DNA from: Massilia eburnea
Lineage (GTDB): Bacteria > Pseudomonadota > Gammaproteobacteria > Burkholderiales > Burkholderiaceae_D
Length of the DNA: 64,000 bases
Assembly (NCBI RefSeq): GCF_009720745.1
Contig: NZ_WNKX01000002.1
Coordinates: 1 to 64,000 of the forward strand
Direction of reading: 5' to 3'
Both the position numbers and the translations under genes were made by a program. This document shows positions 45,801 to 52,126 of this stretch, piece by piece. How positions within the stretch are numbered: position 1 is the first letter of the stretch; every line of letters begins with the position of its first letter. Under the pieces are notes generated by a model. That model was given only the letters and a program-made list of their open reading frames with translations, was not told the DNA's origin and searched no databases.

Positions 45801-47372
45801 GTCGCCAGCACCATGACGCTGGGCGGCGACTGGTCGCTCGACCTGGCCGCGCCGGCAGCCAAAGGTGCAGCGCCGGCGCTGGACGGCTACCTCCACGTGT
45901 TCCGCGAAAAAGGCGACATCACGATTACCGGCGGCGAGCGCCCCGTTCCGCTTGGCCTGCAATTGCTGGACACGCGCCTGACAGTGGCCGGCGACCAGTT
46001 ACGCGTGCAGGGCGAACTGGCAGGCGAGCGCGCCGGCAACGCGCGCCTGGAAGCCAGCGCCCAGCTGCGCGATGGCCGCATTCCTTCCGACAGCCCGCTC
46101 ACCTTTGGCGCCAGCGCCAGCCTGCCGTCCATTTCCTGGCTGTCGCCGCTGCTCGGCGTGCAGGGCATGGAACTGGGCGGTGCGCTGCGCGCCAGCGCTT
46201 CCGGCCACGGTACGGTTGCCAACCCGCTGCTGGATGGCGAAATAATCGGCGAACAGCTGGTCATCAACTGGGCCGAGCAGGGCATCCGCCTGCGCAACGG
46301 CGAGCTGCAAGCCAAAGTCGCGGGCGACCAGCTGCAATTGCAGAAATTGCGCTTCGACGGCACCGGCGGCAATGCGCAGGCCGAGGGCTGGCTGCGGCTG
46401 GCCAACGGCGACCTGACGATGGACCTCAAGCTGGCCGCCGACAAGCTGCAGGTGTTCAACCGGCCCGACCGCACCCTGGTCCTGAGCGGCAACAGCACCC
46501 TGGTGCGCGACGCCAAGCGCTTTGAACTGGATGGCAAGTTCAGGGCCGACCGCGCCAGCATTGAACTGCCATCGCTCGATACACCGACCATCAGCGACGA
46601 CGTGGTGATCCTGGGCCGTGAAAAACCGAGGGCCGCCGCAGGCAGCGGACAGCCATTGAACATCGATGTGGAAGCCGACCTGGGCGACGACTTCACCCTG
46701 CGCGGCAAAGGGCTGGATGCCCAGCTGGCCGGTTCGGTGCGGGTACGCATGGCCGACCGCCGGCCGCCGCGCGTGAACGGCAGTATCCGCGTCGTCAGCG
46801 GCACCTACGCCGCCTATGGACAACGGCTGGCGATCGAACGCGGCGTGCTCAATTTCACCGGCGCCTACGACAACCCAAGCCTGAACATCCGCGCCGTGCG
46901 CAAGCGCCCTGAAGGCGAAGAACTGAGTGAAACCAATGTGGAAGCCGGCGTCGAAGTGCGCGGCACCGCACTGGCGCCCTCTGCCAAGCTGGTGTCCACG
47001 CCATCGGTGCCCGACAGTGAAAAGCTGGCCTGGATGGTGCTCGGCCACGGCACCGCCGACATGGCCGGCAACGAAATGGGCCTGCTCGGCACCGCCGCCG
47101 GCGCCCTGCTGGGTGGCAGCGGCGGCCCAAGCCTGGCCAACCGGGTCGGCCTGGATGAACTGGGCGTGAGCCAGGCGAAGGGCCTGGAAAGCACCGTGGT
47201 CACGGTCGGCAAGAAACTATCTTCGCGCGCCTATCTCAGCTTCGAGCAAGGCGCCGGCAGCGCCACCAGCCTGGTCAAGCTGCGCTACAAGCTGAATACG
47301 CGCGTAACGCTGCAGGTGCAGACTGGCACCAACAACGCACTGGACGTGCTTTACAACTGGGCTTTCGACTGA
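42837..47372 (+). CDS. tamB: Translocation and assembly module TamB (DUF490)
   Basis: This 1511-residue AsmA-like bridge protein is anchored in the inner membrane by one helix (about 35-56) after a Pro-rich cytoplasmic N-terminus. A long periplasmic beta-taco of repeated beta-strands follows. The C-terminal DUF490 domain contains RVVSGTYAAYGQRL and LSSRAYLSFEQG. It spans to TamA at the outer membrane. The Ala/Asp/Leu-rich repetitive middle is normal for the family. Its ATG overlaps the tamA stop (TGATG), and its 3' end overlaps a small convergent ORF by 22 bases. Confidence 0.93.
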   Translation: METPRKPPAPPVPPAPPPPDAPPTPGGRKWLRRTLIGGGVTLAVLGGAVWLLGRETTLQQLVAQIARSSGGQIVVTGISGSLYGRMHIDHVTYRDESSVLTLDNIDINWSPLQYFSEGVAISELHVVKAESRATGPSKPAVMPASISPPFRLRISDGRVNALSIVGQDGSRTELRAIRLQLLGDGQRWQLKDASAETPVGALAANAEISTLRPYKLSATAALAPMPPTPAPDPGLVQRSATRLEILASGDLAQLKLDVKGKSNYANGEGTLMLAPFDGLPLRSLRLQAHDVDPSRFDPAWPKAAVDLALDAAINGDKLSGKLSATNRSAPGPLDQQKLPLHSAAAQLGGTLDHAFLSGMLIDLGEAGRFTGAGALHRLPKDGGIDTATLRLHTDRLDLRGLHSAAIRTAIAGDISAETKGRQHTLRAALGEGKLRLDAHATLQDLLLTVHQARLSAGQGSIAATAQASLKEDKAFKASATVKRFDPAALGDFPSADLNAELQANGKLAPDWRANAELALQPSKLMGQALSGSVKLAADAQHISGIDARLAFARNNASAKGAFGAASDKLEWQLDAAQLSALNPQLQGSATASGILSGGYKDPRTSFNAEARALAYLPPAGGQRNAATTPAAAPARSDSVIRTSGEVALSGAMDVKLEGSASRLNPASFGAPVSGNVNADFSATLRASADWLANADIRLQPASTLGNAALSGHAKFAAAPGRVQDSDIDLHLGPNLLQAKGSIGKPQDRVDWKLDAPQLAVLGSGWSGSLRGSGYTSGGNSAGNSSGSGRRRNGGNGSEIVLPTLSATLDGAFLRLPGQREISTIKGSATIGAAFAPDDPLQADLTITGLNIPGLQLDRLRLQASGTAGNHTLQLAAANPDFDAATRMHGSFAADSWSGSIDSLQNKGRFALALQAPAALRIAGRKGEGIAGLAHPEQLALGSATIGMPEGRLRIDVLEKDGLRWRSKGSAAGVNAGYLAQLSETWRRNVASTMTLGGDWSLDLAAPAAKGAAPALDGYLHVFREKGDITITGGERPVPLGLQLLDTRLTVAGDQLRVQGELAGERAGNARLEASAQLRDGRIPSDSPLTFGASASLPSISWLSPLLGVQGMELGGALRASASGHGTVANPLLDGEIIGEQLVINWAEQGIRLRNGELQAKVAGDQLQLQKLRFDGTGGNAQAEGWLRLANGDLTMDLKLAADKLQVFNRPDRTLVLSGNSTLVRDAKRFELDGKFRADRASIELPSLDTPTISDDVVILGREKPRAAAGSGQPLNIDVEADLGDDFTLRGKGLDAQLAGSVRVRMADRRPPRVNGSIRVVSGTYAAYGQRLAIERGVLNFTGAYDNPSLNIRAVRKRPEGEELSETNVEAGVEVRGTALAPSAKLVSTPSVPDSEKLAWMVLGHGTADMAGNEMGLLGTAAGALLGGSGGPSLANRVGLDELGVSQAKGLESTVVTVGKKLSSRAYLSFEQGAGSATSLVKLRYKLNTRVTLQVQTGTNNALDVLYNWAFD

Positions 47373-47533
47373 CCGGGCGGCGTCAATTCAGGATTATGGT
47401 TGGGCACCGGCTCGTCTTGCGGGACGGGATTATGCGGGCTGTGCGGATGCACCGGCTCAGGGCGCGGCTGGGACTCATCGACAGGCACCGGAAGGTCCGG
47501 CGCGCGGTGGGCGTGGATAGGGTGTTTTTCCAT
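47351..47533 (-). CDS. Small His/Pro-rich protein overlapping the tamB 3' end
   Basis: This 60-residue ORF begins MEKHPIHAHRAPDLPVPVDE and continues with repeated PEPVHP, HNPVPQDEPVP motifs; it is rich in Pro, His and acidic residues and probably disordered. GGGAGTG precedes the ATG at 47533. Similar short Pro/Glu-rich ORFs occur in related bacteria to my recollection, but no function is known. The 22-base overlap with tamB is like other convergent overlaps in this window. Confidence 0.5.
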   Translation of the reverse strand: MEKHPIHAHRAPDLPVPVDESQPRPEPVHPHSPHNPVPQDEPVPNHNPELTPPGQSKAQL

Positions 47534-47618
47534 GGCTGGCACTCCCGAAAGCGAGATCACGGAGGACTATTCTACGCCTCCGGTTAAAATCCTTCTTTTT
47601 CCATGAATTGCGCCCCCC

Positions 47619-48140
47619 ATGCAACTGACTGTCACTACCGTCGTCCTGCTGATCCTCGTTCCGACCCTGTTCTGGCGCGTTTATTCGCGCCTGAAGCTGG
47701 TGTTCCGCCGCCAGGAATCGGTCGCGTGGCGGCACTGGGTGGCGGCAGCCGGCCTGCCGATCCTGTTGCTGGCGGCCGGCCAGTCGATGCTGGCCAATAT
47801 TCCGGCCCTGTCGATGATGGCCGCCGCCGTGATTGCCGGCGCCTGGATGGCCTTCTTCGCGCTCAGGAAGACCCGGTTCGAAACTGTCGGCCTCAAGCTG
47901 TACTTCACGCCGCCGAGCCGCACCGCCATCCTGGTGAGCATGCTGTTTGTAGCCCGCGTGCTGCAGATCGGCGTCGAGTTCTACGCCAACCGCCAATCCG
48001 AACACCCGCACATCATCAACCAGGCCGAAGTCATGCAGCACCCGCTGACCGTGATTCCCTTCGGCCTGCTGATCGGCTACCTCACCGCCTACTCCATCGG
48101 CCTGCTGCGCTGGCACATGGCACAGAAGCCGCAAGAATAA
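47619..48140 (+). CDS. Membrane protein of unknown function (CcdC/DUF1453-like)
   Basis: This 173-residue protein has four or five hydrophobic helices: the first at about 2-20, others near 40-60, 63-80, 105-125 and 140-165. Polar connecting pieces such as YSRLKLVFRRQESVAWRHW lie between. The topology resembles DUF1453/CcdC-like proteins, which is a weak assignment. The stop codon coincides with the beginning of a 93-base palindrome, past which the epimerase gene ends on the other strand. Confidence 0.65.
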   Translation: MQLTVTTVVLLILVPTLFWRVYSRLKLVFRRQESVAWRHWVAAAGLPILLLAAGQSMLANIPALSMMAAAVIAGAWMAFFALRKTRFETVGLKLYFTPPSRTAILVSMLFVARVLQIGVEFYANRQSEHPHIINQAEVMQHPLTVIPFGLLIGYLTAYSIGLLRWHMAQKPQE

Positions 48141-48232
48141 AAGTCGGGGTCACAGAAAAAGGGGACGTACCCCTTTAAAAGGGTAGGCCTCTTTTAAAGG
48201 GGTACGTCCCCTTTTTCTGTGACCCCGACTTT
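48140..48232. repeat. 93-base perfect palindrome at a convergent junction
   Basis: The two 41-base arms (48140-48180 and 48192-48232) are perfectly complementary around an 11-base spacer. The left arm reads AAAGTCGGGGTCACAG, then AAAAAGGGGACGTACCCC and an A/T stretch. The element fills the whole gap between two convergent genes: its first base is the last base of one stop codon, and its last base is the first base of the opposite gene's terminal codon. It would act as a bidirectional terminator. It shares its core with 32761-32857 and 57076-57100. Confidence 0.9.
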
Positions 48233-49671
48233 CAAACCAGATCAGACAGTGCTTTTTCTACTGTCGGGAAGCGGAAGGTAAAGCCGCTGGCGAGCAGGCG
48301 CGCGGGGGCGATGGCGGCACCTTCCAGCAGCAGGGCCGATTGTTCGCCGAGCAGCAGCTGTACTGGCCAGGCTGGCGCTGGCATCAGGCTGGGCCGGCGC
48401 AGGGCCGCTGCGGCAGATTTGGCAAATTCCAGTTGCGTGGGGTGCTGGGGTGCGGTGAAATTCCAAGCGCCGTCGGCTTGCGCGCCCAGGCGCCATACGT
48501 GCGCCATTGCGGCGAGCAAGTCGTAGAGGTGGATCCATGAATTGCGTTGGCGCCCCGTCCCCATCCTGCCACCAAATCCCAACCTGAACGGCAGCAGCAT
48601 GCCTGGCAGCGCGCCGCCGTGGCCGAAGACGACGCCGAAGCGCGCCAGCGCGACCGGAACGCCATACTCGCGTGCGCGGCTGGCGGCGGCCTCCCATTCC
48701 TGGCAGAGCTGCGACATGAAGATGGCTTGCGGCGGGCTGGCTTCATTCAGCACTTGTTCACTGCCCTGCGGTTGAATGCCGTAATAGCCGATTGCGGAAG
48801 CATTGATCATCAGGCGCGGTTTGCGCCCTGCCTTCGCGATCCAGTCCACTACGTCTTTGGTGAGTCCGGCGCGGCTGCCGCGCAGCACGGCCTTGCGGCG
48901 CTCGCTCCAGCGCCAGCCGAGGATGCGGGCGCCGGCGAGGTTGATAATCACGTCGACGCTTTCCGCCGGCGCCAGGTCGCACATGCTGGCAACGGCACGC
49001 ACGGCCCCGCCGTACTCCCAGGCCGCTTTGCGCGGTTCGCGCGAGAGAACGATGACCCGGTGGCCGCTGGCAAGCAAGGCCGGCACCAGGGAACGGCCAA
49101 TGAATCCAGTGGCGCCCGTGACCAGCACCGTTTGCGGCCCGCCGTCGAAGTGCACGGGTTCCATTGCGGCTGGCGGCAAGGCGCGCGCTGCAAATGCGTC
49201 GCGCATGCCGGAGGCAAACACGCCCACGCCGCACAATGCGAGGAAGACGCTCAGCCAGCCTTGCGGTGCGTACTGGAAGCCGGGCGGTTCGGCCAGTGCT
49301 GCGGGCGCGCCAAGCAATAGCAGGCAAATGAAGGCGCCGCCGTTAATTGCCAGCACGGTGTGCGTTACGCGCTCGCTTGCCGGCAGCAGGCGGGTCTGGT
49401 CTTCCACTACGAAATCCCATAGCGTGAGGACGATCTCGATGCCGAACAGCGCCAGCAGCACCCACGTCCAGGCTCCCTGCCACACCCAGGCCGACAGCCC
49501 GATAAACAGCGCGCCGTAGATCGTGGCGCGCACGGCATGGATGGCAAGCTCGCGCCGGGCGGTGGCTCGCTGTGGAAGCGCCTCCGTAAGTTCGTGATGA
49601 TAGACGGTGTCGAATGCGCCAAGGCAGCCCTGGGCGGCCATCAGCTGCATCGCAAGCAAATGGGTGTTCAT
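48232..49671 (-). CDS. TIGR01777-type NAD-dependent epimerase fused to a membrane domain
   Basis: This 479-residue fusion has about four transmembrane helices (residues about 45-160) followed by a YfcH/TIGR01777 epimerase domain from about 180. It contains GATGFIG at 186-192, NLAGARILGWRWSERRK and SAIGYYG, plus a C-terminal DUF1731 piece ending LLASGFTFRFPTVEKAL. The substrate is unknown. Its ATG overlaps the DUF4166 stop by four bases (49668-49671), so the domains of this operon are co-translated. The stop lies at the edge of a palindrome. Confidence 0.88.
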   Translation of the reverse strand: MNTHLLAMQLMAAQGCLGAFDTVYHHELTEALPQRATARRELAIHAVRATIYGALFIGLSAWVWQGAWTWVLLALFGIEIVLTLWDFVVEDQTRLLPASERVTHTVLAINGGAFICLLLLGAPAALAEPPGFQYAPQGWLSVFLALCGVGVFASGMRDAFAARALPPAAMEPVHFDGGPQTVLVTGATGFIGRSLVPALLASGHRVIVLSREPRKAAWEYGGAVRAVASMCDLAPAESVDVIINLAGARILGWRWSERRKAVLRGSRAGLTKDVVDWIAKAGRKPRLMINASAIGYYGIQPQGSEQVLNEASPPQAIFMSQLCQEWEAAASRAREYGVPVALARFGVVFGHGGALPGMLLPFRLGFGGRMGTGRQRNSWIHLYDLLAAMAHVWRLGAQADGAWNFTAPQHPTQLEFAKSAAAALRRPSLMPAPAWPVQLLLGEQSALLLEGAAIAPARLLASGFTFRFPTVEKALSDLV

Positions 49672-50726
49672 GCTGCCTCCTGCTCTGCCTTGCGCCTTTC
49701 GTGGAACAAGCCGGCCTGCACGAACGTGGTGCCGAACAAGGCGTGGCGGATTTCGATGCGGATGTTGAAACGGTTGGGCGCTTCATTGCAATGGCGTAGG
49801 TAAGTCTTGCCTGGCGTGACAATGCCTGGGAGGGGAATGCGCCATCCGAGGATGTCCCAGAAGTACCCGTCGCTGGTGAAATGCAGGTTGCCCTCCGCCA
49901 CGTGCAGCTTGAGCTTCATGCCCAGGCCCAGTCCCACGTACTCCAGCACCTCGCCACGCTCGCCTTCCGCCATATAGGACGTGAATTGAATAGGCTTGCG
50001 TCCGTTCAGCATATAGATGCGCTGCTTGTAAATGTTCGCCGAGCCTTCCTTGCCATAGACCCGGATGTCGACCGGAAAATCGCTGTCGTCGTAAGGAATC
50101 AGTGCGCCCTGGATGAAAGGCTTGCTGACGAAACCAATCAGCTTGCCAACCGGAGAGGCACGCAATTCGGACAAGCTGCCGTAGTACAGCAGCGGCTTGC
50201 CAGGCGCGGGATTCCTGGCAAAGCGCTGCTGGATATCCGGATGCAGCTTGCTCCACTCGCTGCCGAGGACCTTGCGGAACAACTCGCCTTCGCCGGCGAT
50301 GGGCGGCGTTTCGGCATTGGCATGGAAGGCAGCGTCGATCCGGTACAGGCGCCACGCGGCGGGCAGCAGCAGTGCGAGGGTGGCGAGATCGATCCACACG
50401 TTTGGCCAGATATGGGCGCGCAGCGAAACCATCATATCCTGCGGCCCCCACAACAGCAGTCCGGCGGCAATCCACAGCCAGGCGCCGGCCTCGCGGCGCT
50501 GGTCGCCGAACCATACGAGGGCCAGCATCCACAGGCCGACGCATTGGATCGTTGGGCCGAACAGCGCCAGCCACCAGGCTTGCAGCGGACGCGAGGCCGG
50601 GGCGCCGAGCCAGGCGTGGTACCAGTCCAGCGCGGCGGCATTGGCGACCCATGGCAGCGCCAGGCCGATGATGAGGTGCGCGGCGGCGCTGGCGTACATC
50701 CAGCGCACCAGCCATTTACGTTCCAT
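49668..50726 (-). CDS. DUF4166 protein with N-terminal membrane helices
   Basis: This 352-residue protein has four predicted helices in the first ~130 residues (HLIIGLALPWVANAAAL, a long WWLALFGPTIQC..., then two more). A soluble C-terminal domain of DUF4166 type follows: FRKVLGSEWSKLHPDIQQRF, YYGSLSELRAS, and GKTYLRHCNE near the end. Function unknown. The start at 50726 lies 11 bases inside the DUF393 gene and its stop overlaps the epimerase start, so it is the middle gene of a three-gene coupled operon. Confidence 0.85.
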   Translation of the reverse strand: MERKWLVRWMYASAAAHLIIGLALPWVANAAALDWYHAWLGAPASRPLQAWWLALFGPTIQCVGLWMLALVWFGDQRREAGAWLWIAAGLLLWGPQDMMVSLRAHIWPNVWIDLATLALLLPAAWRLYRIDAAFHANAETPPIAGEGELFRKVLGSEWSKLHPDIQQRFARNPAPGKPLLYYGSLSELRASPVGKLIGFVSKPFIQGALIPYDDSDFPVDIRVYGKEGSANIYKQRIYMLNGRKPIQFTSYMAEGERGEVLEYVGLGLGMKLKLHVAEGNLHFTSDGYFWDILGWRIPLPGIVTPGKTYLRHCNEAPNRFNIRIEIRHALFGTTFVQAGLFHERRKAEQEAA

Positions 50727-51138
50727 GATGGTCCCCGAAGTAGATCTTGCAGCTGTCGCCGTTGCAGGCTTGATGCGCGGCGCCCAGGCCGATCCAGCGC
50801 GATACGCGATAGCGGTTGCGGGCCAGGCTGCGGTAGGCCGATGCCAGCATGGGGCGCAGCAAGCGCAGGCGAAGCGGCCAGACCAGCCAGCGGCGGCCGG
50901 CCAGCGTATATGCCTCGAGAATGGCGTCGGTGCCTACCAGCATGGCGCCATCGGCGCGCAAGCCGTGCAGTTCAGCGTTCATGGCGGCCAGCGTCACGCC
51001 CAAAGGCGCGGGATCGAAACCGGGCGTCGACATATCAACAAACGCCAGGCACCCCGCGCGATCCCAGCGCCGCAGCCGGCTCATTTCGCGCCGGCAAAGC
51101 GGACAGGCGCTATCGAAATACAAAGTCAGGTCGGCCAT
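50716..51138 (-). CDS. DCC-family (DUF393) thiol-disulfide protein
   Basis: This 140-residue protein opens LTLYFDSACPLCRREMSRL; the D-x-x-C-x-x-C motif (Cys12, Cys15) is the hallmark of the DUF393/DCC family of thioredoxin-like proteins. Role unknown; a redox or isomerase function is suspected. The ATG at 51138 is preferred to an upstream in-frame ATG because the fold begins immediately after it. It is the first gene of the DUF393-DUF4166-epimerase operon. A perfect 14-bp FNR-like palindrome lies 66-79 bases upstream. Confidence 0.85.
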   Translation of the reverse strand: MADLTLYFDSACPLCRREMSRLRRWDRAGCLAFVDMSTPGFDPAPLGVTLAAMNAELHGLRADGAMLVGTDAILEAYTLAGRRWLVWPLRLRLLRPMLASAYRSLARNRYRVSRWIGLGAAHQACNGDSCKIYFGDHHGT

Positions 51139-51203
51139 TGCAGTGGTCCTTGTCTTATAAATACAACACTTCATGAACTTGCGTGGCGACACGATTTGTA
51201 CCG

Positions 51204-51217
51204 TTGAGCTAGCTCAA
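51204..51217. promoter_or_regulatory. FNR/Anr-like box (14-bp perfect palindrome)
   Basis: TTGAGCTAGCTCAA differs from the FNR consensus TTGAT-N4-ATCAA only at the fifth base of each half. It sits in the divergent region between the DUF393 operon (minus) and the 163-residue gene (plus). No well-placed -10 box settles which gene it serves. Confidence 0.5.
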
Positions 51218-51266
51218 ACCATCGCTTTCAGAATGAATAGTTGTTGATTTATGTTATTTTTCATTC

Positions 51267-51286
51267 ATTTCTGTCGTTACAGAAAT
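51267..51286. promoter_or_regulatory. Inverted repeat ATTTCTGT/ACAGAAAT
   Basis: A perfect 8-bp inverted repeat with a 4-base loop (51267-51274, 51279-51286) lies in an AT-rich leader about 90 bases before the 163-residue gene. It may be an operator or a small leader hairpin; no regulator recognised. Confidence 0.35.
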
Positions 51287-51373
51287 TAAAGACCAAATTT
51301 TGACTGATGTCAATTGCTTAAAGGTCGTGTATTCTAAATTCACACGAAATGATTGCCATGAGGAAATATTCTT

Positions 51374-51865
51374 ATGACGACTTACAATAAGACCGACAAG
51401 GGCCGAGAAGAGATCGCTGCACGTACATACGGACTGCAATCGCGGATGCGCACCCTGCTGGTGATGATTGATGGCCGCCATCCAATGGAAGAACTGTTGC
51501 CGAAGGTAATGGGGCTTGGACTCGACGCGAGCGCCGTGGCCGAACTGCTGGCACAAGGTTTCATCGAAGAAGGCGAAGCGCCGCCACCGCCGCAGGCGGC
51601 ACCGGTCATGCCGACCGAACAGGAACTCGCTGCGCAGTATCAACAAGCGCGCGACTTCTATGCGCGTACGATCGAGCCGACTTTAGGCCTGCGTGGGCAA
51701 GTCCTGCAGACCAAGCTGGAAGCTGCGCAAACGCTGGAAGACTTGAAAGCGATGCGGATCACCTTCTTTGAGATGGTGAACCGCATTCGCGGACGGCCAG
51801 TGGCACTGGCGCTGAAGAAGGAGCTGGACGCCATCCTGGGCGCCTGCTCCAAGGAAGCAGCCTGA
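51374..51865 (+). CDS. Hypothetical 163-residue protein (winged-helix-like N-terminus)
   Basis: I cannot name this family with certainty. The N-terminal ~75 residues (TDKGREEIAARTYGLQSRMR, LLVMIDGRHPMEELLPKVM, then VAELLAQGFIEEG) resemble a degenerate winged-helix fold. A Pro-rich linker (EAPPPPQAAPVMP) follows and a helical C-terminal part ends LKKELDAILGACSKEAA. It could be a signalling or regulatory adaptor. GAGGAAA precedes the ATG by about ten bases. The leader is AT-rich and contains an FNR-like palindrome and a second inverted repeat. Confidence 0.7.
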   Translation: MTTYNKTDKGREEIAARTYGLQSRMRTLLVMIDGRHPMEELLPKVMGLGLDASAVAELLAQGFIEEGEAPPPPQAAPVMPTEQELAAQYQQARDFYARTIEPTLGLRGQVLQTKLEAAQTLEDLKAMRITFFEMVNRIRGRPVALALKKELDAILGACSKEAA

Positions 51866-51867
51866 AT

Positions 51868-51910
51868 TTGATCTAGGTCATTCCCGGCGGGAGATGGCTT
51901 TCTTCATACT
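51868..51910 (+). promoter_or_regulatory. FNR/Anr-type class II promoter of the DUF2892 gene
   Basis: TTGATCTAGGTCAT (51868-51881) matches the FNR/Anr consensus TTGAT-N4-ATCAA at eight of ten conserved positions. A CATACT -10-like hexamer is at 51905-51910. With a start at about 51917, the box centre is about 42 bases upstream, the standard class II activator position. AAAGGAG follows before the ATG at 51935. Confidence 0.6.
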
Positions 51911-51934
51911 GGTCTTCAGTTAAAGGAGAAAGCC

Positions 51935-52126
51935 ATGACCATCATCGAGAATATCGGCACGGTGGACCGTGCCTTGCGCGTAGCTGCCGGCGTGGGCCTG
52001 ATCGCGGCCACCCTGCTTGGCTACATCGGCCCGTGGGGCTGGATCGGCGTCGTTCCGCTCCTGACGGGCATGATCAAGTTCTGTCCCTTGTATCGCGCCA
52101 TCGGGATTACCACAAGCGGCGACTAG
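51935..52126 (+). CDS. DUF2892 small membrane protein
   Basis: This 63-residue protein matches DUF2892 (YgaP-like transmembrane domain): ENIGTVDRALRVAAGVGLI and LTGMIKFCPLYRAIGI with the conserved CPLY. Two transmembrane helices are predicted. Family members often lie next to rhodanese or sulfur-oxidation genes; none is adjacent here. An FNR-like box and -10 element suggest induction under low oxygen. The stop interlocks with the TAG of the convergent SMC gene in a four-base CTAG overlap. Confidence 0.85.
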   Translation: MTIIENIGTVDRALRVAAGVGLIAATLLGYIGPWGWIGVVPLLTGMIKFCPLYRAIGITTSGD

